Positions 50,816 through 57,289 of a DNA stretch of 57,463 nucleotides are shown in pieces. The notes below the pieces were generated by a model. It was not told the origin of the DNA and ran no database searches. It saw only the letters and a program-made list of their open reading frames with translations. This DNA is from a virus: positions 1 to 57,463 of the IMG/VR virus record IMGVR_UViG_3300017763_000021; one strand, 5' to 3'. The position numbers and the translations under genes were made by a program. How positions within the stretch are numbered: the stretch's first letter is position 1; every line of letters starts with the position of its first letter.

Positions 50816-51094
50816 ATGAGAACAAGCACAACATCGCATTACAAGAGTTCAACTATTGACGCAGCAACATATAACTTTGCAGATAAGACCTTAACTGTGG
50901 TTTTTAAATGGGCAATTTATGTTTATGAAGCAGTTGACGTGGCAACGTGGGTTAACTTTAATTCAGCAGAATCTCAAGGCAAAGCACTTAATGAGTATAT
51001 TAAGGGTGAATTTGAATATACTAAACACGAAGACAACCCTCCAGGTAGTCTTTTAGATGAGCTTCCGCCAGCCGATTATCAATTAGATAATTAA
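50816..51094 (+). CDS. KTSC-domain protein
   Basis: 92 residues: YKSSTIDAATYNFADKTLTVVFKWAIYVYEAVDVATWVNFNSAESQGKALNEYI follows the KTSC domain (strand S..I....Y......L.V.F..G..Y.Y..V....W......S.G...N..I). The domain is found alone in many phages and fused to other proteins in bacteria; a nucleic-acid-related role has been suggested. The C-terminus is acidic and Pro-rich. Confidence 0.75.
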   Translation: MRTSTTSHYKSSTIDAATYNFADKTLTVVFKWAIYVYEAVDVATWVNFNSAESQGKALNEYIKGEFEYTKHEDNPPGSLLDELPPADYQLDN

Positions 51095-51105
51095 TATATT
51101 AAATC

Positions 51106-51297
51106 ATGACAAAAGCAAGTATCGTACAAAGATTGTTAGACAAAGGTACAATCACAGCGGAAGAAGCAGTAATTCTATTAAAAACAGAAACTGTAAATAT
51201 TCCAATGTACACGCCTAATCCTTATTATTCTAGTCCAGATTGGACTGGAACTCCACCAGTTTGGTGCGAAGACAATACAACAAGCAACATCGATTAA
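51106..51297 (+). CDS. Small hypothetical protein, 63 aa
   Basis: N-terminal helix KASIVQRLLDKGTITAEEAVILLK has the SHOCT-like look of a short oligomerising hairpin (LL..G.IT..EA), followed by a Pro/Tyr/Trp-rich tail (PMYTPNPYYSSPDWTGTPPVW). Function unknown. Confidence 0.65.
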   Translation: MTKASIVQRLLDKGTITAEEAVILLKTETVNIPMYTPNPYYSSPDWTGTPPVWCEDNTTSNID

Positions 51298-51308
51298 ATA
51301 ACTTTCTA

Positions 51309-51464
51309 ATGAAAAAGCGTAATCAATCACGTGAGGAAATTAATCCCGAAGATCGTAAGCGAAAGCTTAATTTTAAAAAGAAACGACAGCGTAATCAAGA
51401 ACCAACATTTGATCATCGTCGCGTTAGAAATCTAAAAGACTTAGACGATTATGAAGAAATCTAA
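51309..51464 (+). CDS. Very basic small protein, 51 aa
   Basis: MKKRNQSREEINPEDRKRKLNFKKKRQRNQEPTF followed by DHRRVRNLKDLDDYEEI: highly Lys/Arg/Gln-rich and probably nucleic-acid binding. Start chosen at ATG 51309; an upstream TTG extension (51240) overlaps the previous gene out of frame. Its 3' end overlaps the next small gene by 14 bases. Confidence 0.55.
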   Translation: MKKRNQSREEINPEDRKRKLNFKKKRQRNQEPTFDHRRVRNLKDLDDYEEI

Positions 51465-51555
51465 AATAAATTGGACACTTATTATTACATGGTCTGCTGT
51501 TATCACAGTAGCTTATTTAATTTGGTCAAATGTCTATAAAATTATTATAACATGA
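51451..51555 (+). CDS. Single-span membrane miniprotein, 34 aa
   Basis: MKKSKIN followed by one hydrophobic span (WTLIITWSAVITVAYLIW) and a short SNVYKIIIT end. It overlaps the upstream gene by 14 bases and the downstream ATG by four (ATGA), a coupled layout that supports translation. Positive residues at the N-terminus suggest the N-terminus stays in the cytoplasm. Confidence 0.55.
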   Translation: MKKSKINWTLIITWSAVITVAYLIWSNVYKIIIT

Positions 51556-51764
51556 ATGACTTACCTGGATATTACATAAGCGATGAGTATAGAACTAATT
51601 CAAAAAGTCTTGTTCCAGGAGGATGGGATGTTGAAGTAGAATTTGATTCTTTCGAAAAAAGAATTTATTCTAACATTAAAAACACAGAAGCATACGCTAA
51701 ACATATATTGGCAAATGATAAAAGTGTGAAATCAGTGACAGTAATCGGAGAAAGTAAAACATAA
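51552..51764 (+). CDS. Hypothetical protein, 70 aa
   Basis: MNDLPGYYISDEYRTNSKSL with a strand-rich core (GGWDVEVEFDSFEKRIYSNI) and KHILANDKSVKSVTVIGESK; a small alpha/beta protein, not recognised. Coupled to both neighbours by overlapping stop/start codons. Confidence 0.65.
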   Translation: MNDLPGYYISDEYRTNSKSLVPGGWDVEVEFDSFEKRIYSNIKNTEAYAKHILANDKSVKSVTVIGESKT

Positions 51765-51973
51765 TGAAAGAAAGAGATTTTATACACAGACACATTGAGA
51801 GCATATTAGATGTTCCTGGTGATCTTAGTTCTGGGATCAACGGTTGTATACTCGCAAGCGTATTCGATAGAGCATGTGACATCCTAGAATCAAATGGATC
51901 TAAGAAACCAAACATTGTAGATGTAATCGATGATCCAGAATGTGAATTAACATATTTAGTAGAAAATGGATGA
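51764..51973 (+). CDS. Hypothetical protein, 69 aa
   Basis: MKERDFIHRHIESILDVPGDLSSG...CILASVFDRACDILESNGSKKPN then an acidic end. Helical, two Cys. Not recognised. Its start shares the last A of the preceding TAA. Confidence 0.65.
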   Translation: MKERDFIHRHIESILDVPGDLSSGINGCILASVFDRACDILESNGSKKPNIVDVIDDPECELTYLVENG

Positions 51974-52094
51974 TGATATGATATTTTGGGATGATATGTG
52001 GAACATGTCAAGTAAGAAACTAAAAAAAGCAATTAAAAATGAAGATACTACAAAAGATAGCGTGGAAGACACGCAAGTGGAACCTGAAGATTAA
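51966..52094 (+). CDS. Small acidic protein, 42 aa
   Basis: MDDDMIFWDDMWNMSSKKLKKAIKNEDTTKD and an acidic end. The start overlaps the end of the previous gene by eight bases and the end overlaps the next ORF by 56 bases, so one of the two overlapping calls could be wrong; the coupled start favours this one. Confidence 0.45.
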   Translation: MDDDMIFWDDMWNMSSKKLKKAIKNEDTTKDSVEDTQVEPED

Positions 52095-52371
52095 TTTATT
52101 AGACCTATTTTTACACGACGGTGATGGGTGTTGGGGATTTACTTTATTAGAAGTAGTTCATAATTTCGAAACAAGATCTTTACTTGCATTTGAATTTAGA
52201 TTACCAAATGGTGGTAATGTTAAAAAATTTAGCATTGACAATTGGGATTTCTTATTTCTTAGAGGTTATATGTATAAACAGTGGGAAAAGTTAGATGATA
52301 GAAAAATGTGGTCAGGTCCTCTTTCCAGATGGGATGAGATGAAATTAAAGATACTTGGAAAAATACTTTAA
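52039..52371 (+). CDS. Hypothetical protein, 110 aa
   Basis: The part from about residue 20 looks real: LLDLFLHDGDGCWGFTLLEVVHNFETRSLLAFEFRLPNGG, then SIDNWDFLFLRGYMYKQWEKLDD. The first ~18 residues overlap the previous gene, so a non-ATG start near 52090 is possible. Beta-rich soluble protein, not recognised. Confidence 0.6.
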   Translation: MKILQKIAWKTRKWNLKINLLDLFLHDGDGCWGFTLLEVVHNFETRSLLAFEFRLPNGGNVKKFSIDNWDFLFLRGYMYKQWEKLDDRKMWSGPLSRWDEMKLKILGKIL

Positions 52372-52390
52372 ACTTTTTTAAAAATAATCA

Positions 52391-52420
52391 GCCAAATATT
52401 TTTTTATTTGGCTTTTTTTT
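52391..52420 (+). terminator. Intrinsic terminator fused to an early-type promoter
   Basis: 8-bp stem GCCAAATA (52391-52398) / TATTTGGC (52405-52412), six-T loop and an eight-T run ending at 52420. The T-run directly abuts the promoter -10 at 52423. Confidence 0.85.
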
Positions 52421-52443
52421 GGTATATTAGTAGAGTAATTAAA
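52421..52443 (+). promoter_or_regulatory. Early-type promoter core (GGTATATTAGTA)
   Basis: 23 bases identical to 114-136 and two mismatches from 54622-54644. The terminator T-run may serve as its upstream element. The ATG at 52465 follows after a short A-rich leader. Confidence 0.5.
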
Positions 52444-52464
52444 TTATTAACTAAAAGAAAAATT

Positions 52465-52902
52465 ATGCCTTACATTACAAAAGAACAAGTTAAAGCAAAG
52501 AGAAAAGCTCTTAAAGAAGCTCTTCCTGAGTACAAATTATCTATTACTACTGAACACTATAGTGGTATTAAAGTAGCTATCATGAGAGGTCCGAGTACGT
52601 TACATGGATCCACTTATGAACAACTAAATCCTTATATAGATTATAGAGAAGAGAGATGGGACAGAGATCTTGAAGATCATGTGTCTTACCCTGAGATTGC
52701 AGATTTGATGGAGGTTATTATGCCTATATTAAACGAAGGTATTGGTGAAGGTTTTGAAGACTCTGACTATGGTCATGTACCTGACTATTATACTTGGGTT
52801 CATATTGGTAAATGGGATAAACCTTACGTCTGCACTCAAATTGCAGGTGTAGATTTTTCGGAATCTCTTAATCAATTGGATAACTTATCAATCCTTTCAT
52901 AA
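52465..52902 (+). CDS. LPD29-like domain protein, 145 aa
   Basis: MPYITKEQVKAKRKALKEALPEYKLSITTEHYSGIKVAIMRGP matches the opening I know from the 'large polyvalent protein-associated domain' LPD29 type (YIT.E.VK..R..LK..FP..K.S......S.I.V.I..G). The rest is acidic with DYYTWVHIGKWDKPYV. These domains occur in phage and plasmid proteins with unknown role. Start fixed by the promoter at 52421. Confidence 0.6.
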   Translation: MPYITKEQVKAKRKALKEALPEYKLSITTEHYSGIKVAIMRGPSTLHGSTYEQLNPYIDYREERWDRDLEDHVSYPEIADLMEVIMPILNEGIGEGFEDSDYGHVPDYYTWVHIGKWDKPYVCTQIAGVDFSESLNQLDNLSILS

Positions 52903-52904
52903 AA

Positions 52905-53075
52905 ATGACATTTGACGAAAGGTCTTTAGAAGCTGTAGACATTTTTGGAAAAGATGTGGTTGACGAGGTTATTGCTATCGTCAACCTTTCTGATCCTGAT
53001 GCAGCTTATGTTCAATTTGAAGACGAAGGCTTAAGTAACCACGTCTCATGTGTAGAATTTATTTACTTTAATTAA
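52905..53075 (+). CDS. Small acidic protein, 56 aa
   Basis: MTFDERSLEAVDIFGKDVVDEVIAIV and LSDPDAAYVQFEDEGLSNHV, ending IYFN. Begins two bases after the preceding stop. Soluble alpha/beta, not recognised. Confidence 0.6.
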   Translation: MTFDERSLEAVDIFGKDVVDEVIAIVNLSDPDAAYVQFEDEGLSNHVSCVEFIYFN

Positions 53076-53081
53076 AATATT

Positions 53082-53195
53082 ATGAATAAAATTAAAAATA
53101 TCATTAGAAGTATTGAAAGTATAGATATCGTTCTTATAACAGCATTTTGTTTATACTTAGCATTTTTAATTTCTAATGTTGCAAAAATGTTTTAA
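53082..53195 (+). CDS. Single-span membrane miniprotein, 37 aa
   Basis: Basic N-terminus (MNKIKNIIRSIESI) followed by one hydrophobic span (DIVLITAFCLYLAFLISNVA). Ends directly next to the ATG of the secreted repeat protein, so the two may act together at the envelope. Confidence 0.55.
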   Translation: MNKIKNIIRSIESIDIVLITAFCLYLAFLISNVAKMF

Positions 53196-53612
53196 ATGAG
53201 ATCACTTATTTTTATAACTCTTGTATTATTTACATGTGTTCTAGTAAATGCCCAATCGGTAAAAACTAAAAACACATATGGTGATGCCATCGTATATGTT
53301 GACGGTAATACACTAAAATATAAGAACATATATGGCGAAGCATTATTATACAATGATCATGGTACTATTAAAATTAAGAACTCGTATGGCAATGCAATCT
53401 ATTATTTAGACGGTAATACTGTAAAACATAAAAATAATTATGGTGCTCATGTTTTCTATTTTGACAACAACACAATCAGAAGTAAAAATAAGTACGGTGA
53501 AGCATTGTATTATTTAGATGGAAATACGTTAAGATATAAGAACAAATACGGTAGAGCTATTTATTATTTTGAAGGTATTCCAAAACTATGGGTGATAATT
53601 TGTTTAATATAA
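53196..53612 (+). CDS. Secreted protein with six 18-residue repeats
   Basis: 138 residues. A signal peptide (residues 1-20, ends VNAQ) is followed by six tandem 18-residue repeats (23-130) of form K-x-K-N-x-Y-G-x-A-(I/L)-x-Y-x-D-G-N-T-(L/V). The regular strand-turn pattern (YG...YY..DGNT) suggests a stacked beta structure like MORN- or toxin-repeat folds. The end LWVIICLI is hydrophobic. Location is predicted to be periplasm or cell surface. Function unknown; early-region position suggests host envelope modification. Confidence 0.75.
   Translation: MRSLIFITLVLFTCVLVNAQSVKTKNTYGDAIVYVDGNTLKYKNIYGEALLYNDHGTIKIKNSYGNAIYYLDGNTVKHKNNYGAHVFYFDNNTIRSKNKYGEALYYLDGNTLRYKNKYGRAIYYFEGIPKLWVIICLI
53262..53585 (+). 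repeat. Six tandem 54-base repeats in the secreted protein gene
   Basis: Units of exactly 54 bases without gaps, diverged at DNA level but keeping AAGAAC/AAAAAT...TATGG and GACGGTAAT blocks. Purifying selection on the protein pattern is suggested by conservation of Tyr, Gly, Asp and Asn. Confidence 0.85.
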
Positions 53613-53648
53613 TTGTAAATTTCCTAGAAAGTATGTAATTATACTTAT

Positions 53649-53834
53649 ATGGAAAACAAAATAAAAACACCTATTACCGAATTGATAGAACAATTCGAGT
53701 CTGAGCTACATCACGATAACGTAAATTTAGGTTTACAATATGCTATTGCGATTTCAAAAAGAATGCTCAAGAAAGAACAAAAAATAATGTGCTGGTTTGC
53801 TAGAGAATGGCACACAATTAAAACAGAACACTAA
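53649..53834 (+). CDS. Small helical protein, 61 aa
   Basis: MENKIKTPITELIEQFESELHH...GLQYAIAISKRMLKKEQKIM then CWFAREWHTIKTEH. All-helical. Shares one base with the next gene start. Not recognised. Confidence 0.65.
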   Translation: MENKIKTPITELIEQFESELHHDNVNLGLQYAIAISKRMLKKEQKIMCWFAREWHTIKTEH

Positions 53835-54259
53835 TGAAAGAACTATTTAAAGAAAGAGTTGATTATAATAAACTCGGAGGAAAAGAACAAGAAGTTTACA
53901 ATTTTGCCAAAACAGCAGCAGTTCTTGTAGAATACGGCTTTGCATGCTCTCAGATCACTGCAGATAAACACGGTGCTGACATGATAGCATATCATATAGA
54001 TACAGCTACTCCATATTCGATTCAGTTAAAAGGATCAAGGGCAACACTAGATCGTAAGTATTCTGGTAAAAACATTTGGATAGCATACACAGATCGTAAA
54101 ACAAATGAGCTTTGTCTTTATAACCATGATCAAGCAGTAAAGATATTCGAAAAAACTAAATCAGGTCAATGTGATACTTGGAAAAACAAAGGATGGTACA
54201 GTGGGATGAGTATGCATAAACATTTTGAAGAAACTATTACTCGTTTGAAAATAAATTGA
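53834..54259 (+). CDS. Possible PD-(D/E)XK nuclease-fold protein, 141 aa
   Basis: GKEQEVYNFAKTAAVLVEYGFACSQITADKHGADMIAYHIDTATPYSIQLKGS has the helix (E19 region), D of GADMIAY and QLK of a PD-(D/E)XK core in which Q replaces the second acidic residue, followed by a strand with IWIAYTDRKTNELCLY. Similar small proteins act as resolvase- or restriction-like nucleases. The C-terminal part is basic. The fold call is from motif spacing only. Confidence 0.55.
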   Translation: MKELFKERVDYNKLGGKEQEVYNFAKTAAVLVEYGFACSQITADKHGADMIAYHIDTATPYSIQLKGSRATLDRKYSGKNIWIAYTDRKTNELCLYNHDQAVKIFEKTKSGQCDTWKNKGWYSGMSMHKHFEETITRLKIN

Positions 54260-54276
54260 AAATAAACGCGTAAAAG

Positions 54277-54306
54277 TTTTTTATTGTCGATTATTTGTGG
54301 TATATT
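54277..54306 (+). promoter_or_regulatory. Early-type promoter (TTTTTTATTGTC-N12-TATATT)
   Basis: TTTTTT 54277-54282, ATTGTC 54283-54288, 12 bases, TATATT 54301-54306; same layout as 34602-34631. Confidence 0.55.
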
Positions 54307-54335
54307 AGTAGTATACTAATGGAGGTTACTACCTC
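54304..54335 (+). other. Two inverted repeats in the leader of the 72-aa gene
   Basis: ATTAGTA-GTA-TACTAAT (54304-54320) overlaps the promoter -10 and start site and could be an operator. It is followed by GAGGT-TACT-ACCTC (about 54322-54335), a small hairpin that contains the rare GGAGG sequence. Confidence 0.4.
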
Positions 54336-54356
54336 TTTCACTAAAAAAACAAAATT

Positions 54357-54575
54357 ATGACAGTAGAACAAAGGTTATCAAATTTAGAAGTATCGTACAT
54401 TAAGTGGTCAGAAAAAGAAAACGGATGGGCAGATGCAGGTTACGTTTGGTGGGATAGAATTAAAGATTGCCAAGAATGGTGTAACAAAGAAAAGACGTAT
54501 GTGCCTATGAGTACTACTAAAACACTTGTCACTATGAGATCTTGGGTAAAAAGACAAAAATCATTTTGTTCGTAA
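54357..54575 (+). CDS. Hypothetical protein, 72 aa, Trp-rich
   Basis: MTVEQRLSNLEVSYIKWSEKENGWADAGYVWWDRIKDCQEWCNKEK and a basic end. Seven Trp residues in 72 are striking. Helical N-terminus could oligomerise. Not recognised; has its own early-type promoter. Confidence 0.65.
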   Translation: MTVEQRLSNLEVSYIKWSEKENGWADAGYVWWDRIKDCQEWCNKEKTYVPMSTTKTLVTMRSWVKRQKSFCS

Positions 54576-54621
54576 CTTTTAAAAATAAACAGTAAAATGC
54601 TTTCCCCTTTAAAATAAAAGT

Positions 54622-54644
54622 GGTATATTAGTACTGTAATTAAA
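54622..54644 (+). promoter_or_regulatory. Early-type promoter core of the ligase gene (GGTATATTAGTA)
   Basis: Differs from 114-136 and 52421-52443 at only two bases, but lacks the upstream TTGTC box. ATG follows at 54660. Confidence 0.5.
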
Positions 54645-54659
54645 AACTAAAAAAAATAT

Positions 54660-55955
54660 ATGTACACAGATTTTCAACTCATATCAGATTTCGTTGAAGC
54701 ATCAAATGCTTCTAATTCTAACACATCTAAATTAGAAGTGCTAAAAACATACACTCAATACGAGACAGTATGTAAAGCGCTTAATTATACTTATGACACA
54801 TATAAACAATATGGCGTTACTTCTAAAAATTGTAAAAAGAATTCTGATTTAACTGGGCATCCTAACACATACGGAGATTTCTTTCTTTTACTTGATGATC
54901 TGAATGACAGAGTGGTCACAGGGCACAACGCAATTGCAAACGTTAATCAATATGTTAAAGAAAACCCGCTGTTTGAGGACTTAATCTGGAACATTCTGGA
55001 TCGTAATCTTAAGACTAGATCTACTGCATCTATGATTAATAAAGTAAAACCCGGCCTAATTCCTACATTCGATGTTGCACTTGCTCAAGCATACGACGAG
55101 AAGACTAAGAAAAAAGTAGATTGGAATGATGGTTGGTATGTAAGTCGTAAACTTGATGGAGTTAGATGTCTTGGTATTATAGATGATCAAGGTGCAGTTA
55201 AATTTTACTCTAGACAAGGTAAAGAATTCTTAACATTAGATTCTCTTAAGCCTTCTATTGAAGCTCTCGGTCTTTCGAACATGGTATTTGATGGTGAAGT
55301 TTGTATGGTAGATGAAAATGGTAATGAAGATTTCCAAGGTATTATTAAAGAGATCAAAAGAAAAGATCACACCATTGCAAATCCATTCTATCACATCTTT
55401 GATTTATTGACAATTAAAGAATTTAACGATAAAGAATCTATTACTACATTCAGTGAAAGGTACACTAACATTAGATCTTATATTCTAGACGGTGATGAAT
55501 TTATTAGTTGTCTTGATCAAGTTTTAGGAGATGACATTGTTATGGAAAGAATGATGGAATTATCTAAAGAAGGTGGATGGGAAGGACTAATGCTTCGTAA
55601 GAATACAACATATAAAGGTAAGCGTTCTAATGATGTTCTTAAAGTTAAGAAATTCTATGACGAAGAATACACAGTTGTCGATCTTGAAAATGATACACAC
55701 CGAGTTATTGTTGATGGTACAGAAGTAGAAGAAGAGATGCTAAAGAACGTTATCATTGAACATAAAGGAAATAGAGTTCAAGTTGGTAGTGGCTTTAATC
55801 ATGAACAACGTAGACATTATTTCCAAAATCCTAATCAGATTTTAGGAAAACAAATCACAGTTCAATACTTTGAAGAAACAACAAATATGAATGGAACTCA
55901 CTCACTAAGATTTCCAGTAATTAAAGCGGTGTATGAAACACCAAGAGATATTTAA
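54660..55955 (+). CDS. 30: ATP-dependent DNA ligase (gp30-like)
   Basis: 431 residues (T4 ligase: 487). A helical N-terminal domain of ~130 residues precedes the nucleotidyltransferase core. Motif I is K164-L-D-G (SRKLDGVR), motif III VFDGEVCM, motif IV EGLMLRK and motif V VLKVKKF. It seals nicks after RNase H and polymerase action. Confidence 0.93.
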   Translation: MYTDFQLISDFVEASNASNSNTSKLEVLKTYTQYETVCKALNYTYDTYKQYGVTSKNCKKNSDLTGHPNTYGDFFLLLDDLNDRVVTGHNAIANVNQYVKENPLFEDLIWNILDRNLKTRSTASMINKVKPGLIPTFDVALAQAYDEKTKKKVDWNDGWYVSRKLDGVRCLGIIDDQGAVKFYSRQGKEFLTLDSLKPSIEALGLSNMVFDGEVCMVDENGNEDFQGIIKEIKRKDHTIANPFYHIFDLLTIKEFNDKESITTFSERYTNIRSYILDGDEFISCLDQVLGDDIVMERMMELSKEGGWEGLMLRKNTTYKGKRSNDVLKVKKFYDEEYTVVDLENDTHRVIVDGTEVEEEMLKNVIIEHKGNRVQVGSGFNHEQRRHYFQNPNQILGKQITVQYFEETTNMNGTHSLRFPVIKAVYETPRDI

Positions 55956-55966
55956 ATATAAATAAC

Positions 55967-56191
55967 ATGAGATATACAGTAACTTACGAGGTTTACATTG
56001 AAGGCGACAATAATAAACATGCCCTTTCTAAGGCAGAACTAATAGCCAAAAACCAGAATGCATTGCACCCAAATCAACAATGGGATGTACATAAATTACA
56101 TATCACACCATTTGCTTCTTTAAATACACAAGAAGTAGATATTGATGCGATCAGAACAGAAAAATTATTAAAAGAAGATTTACCATTTTAA
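55967..56191 (+). CDS. Small hypothetical protein, 74 aa
   Basis: MRYTVTYEVYIEGDNNKHALSKAELIAKNQN followed by a helix and an acidic end (KLLKEDLPF). Strand-helix start typical of small alpha/beta proteins. Between ligase and glycosylase genes, so perhaps co-expressed with repair functions. Not recognised. Confidence 0.65.
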   Translation: MRYTVTYEVYIEGDNNKHALSKAELIAKNQNALHPNQQWDVHKLHITPFASLNTQEVDIDAIRTEKLLKEDLPF

Positions 56192-56193
56192 TT

Positions 56194-57045
56194 ATGCCAG
56201 AATTAGCCGAACTTAAATTAACATCAGATTACGTAAACAATTGTTCAGAAGGAGCAACATATACACGTGTAGAAAAGAATCCTCAACACAAAGGAGCAGA
56301 ACTAGATATTCCCTTTAAATACTTCAATATCAAAGCAGAAAGTAAAGGTAAAGAAATTGTACTAACCATTAAAGATGAAGATAGTAAAGATTTTATTCCT
56401 ATTCGTATTACTATGGGAATGTCAGGCCATTTTCAACTAACGAATACTGGTCAAGAAGCAAAACACGCACATCTTAAGTTTCACCGTAAAGACGGTACTA
56501 CACTATCATTTGTAGATGTACGTAGATTTGGTAAATGGACACAAGGTGTAACATGGAACGAGGGTAGAGGACCAGATCCAACATCAGATTTTGATGCTTT
56601 CTTTTTAAACATCATGACCAACCTTACAAAAAGAACATTTCGTAAACCACTTTATGAAGTTCTTATGGATCAAAAATGGTTTAATGGTATTGGTAATTAT
56701 CTAAGAGCTGAGATTGTATTCAGAGCAGAAAATGTCGATCCGTTTCTTCCAGCTGCACAACAAATTGCAAAATATCCAAAGATCTTGGAATTATGTAGAG
56801 ATATTCCAATGTTAGCATACACCAAAGGTGGCGGAAGTATTAGAGACTGGGACAACCCATTCGGTGAAAATGCACTCCAAGAAAAATTCATGCTTTGTTA
56901 TGGAAACAAAACCATGGAAACTCGTATAGATTCTAAGAAACGTAGATTTTGGTATGATCCTAAATGGAATGTACCTATGCACAGAGATGATTTAAAAGAT
57001 TGGGACTATTATAGTGGCTTACCAAGTCCGGCAGCATATAAATAA
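56194..57045 (+). CDS. Fpg/Nei-family DNA glycosylase, zincless type
   Basis: 283 residues. Begins MPELAE with the catalytic P2-E3 start of the family, KGKEIVLTI (K53 region), ITMGMSGHFQL (72-82, family MGM(T/S)G), VDVRRFGKW (107-115) and the H2TH-type NGIGNYLRAEI (164-174). The usual C-terminal four-Cys zinc finger is absent; only C235 is present and FMLCYGNKTMETR...RRFWYDP resembles a zincless finger as in NEIL1 and plant Fpg. It removes oxidised bases. In a phage that may carry modified pyrimidines its specificity is of special interest. Confidence 0.88.
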   Translation: MPELAELKLTSDYVNNCSEGATYTRVEKNPQHKGAELDIPFKYFNIKAESKGKEIVLTIKDEDSKDFIPIRITMGMSGHFQLTNTGQEAKHAHLKFHRKDGTTLSFVDVRRFGKWTQGVTWNEGRGPDPTSDFDAFFLNIMTNLTKRTFRKPLYEVLMDQKWFNGIGNYLRAEIVFRAENVDPFLPAAQQIAKYPKILELCRDIPMLAYTKGGGSIRDWDNPFGENALQEKFMLCYGNKTMETRIDSKKRRFWYDPKWNVPMHRDDLKDWDYYSGLPSPAAYK

Positions 57046-57052
57046 AAACATT

Positions 57053-57289
57053 ATGAAAAAGTATTTAATTAAGTTAAAGTCTTTATTCACAAAGACACCT
57101 GAAAGGAAATTTACATGGACAGTAGAAGATTTTGAAGCTGCTAAAAAATGGGCTAAATCTCAACCAGATCCTGAAGATCCAAGTAGAACATTATGGGAAA
57201 AGGCATATGTTTCTAATTGGAATGAATCAGCATACATATTATCAGAAATTAATAAACAAATTCAAATTCAGCATGAAAAACACAGTTAA
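57053..57289 (+). CDS. Hypothetical protein, 78 aa
   Basis: Basic start MKKYLIKLKSLFTKTPERKFTW then acidic helical part (VEDFEAAKKWAKSQPDPEDPSR) and YILSEINKQIQIQH. Start at ATG 57053 after an A-rich stretch; an upstream TTG at 57014 overlaps the glycosylase gene. Overlaps the next gene by 17 bases. Confidence 0.6.
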   Translation: MKKYLIKLKSLFTKTPERKFTWTVEDFEAAKKWAKSQPDPEDPSRTLWEKAYVSNWNESAYILSEINKQIQIQHEKHS

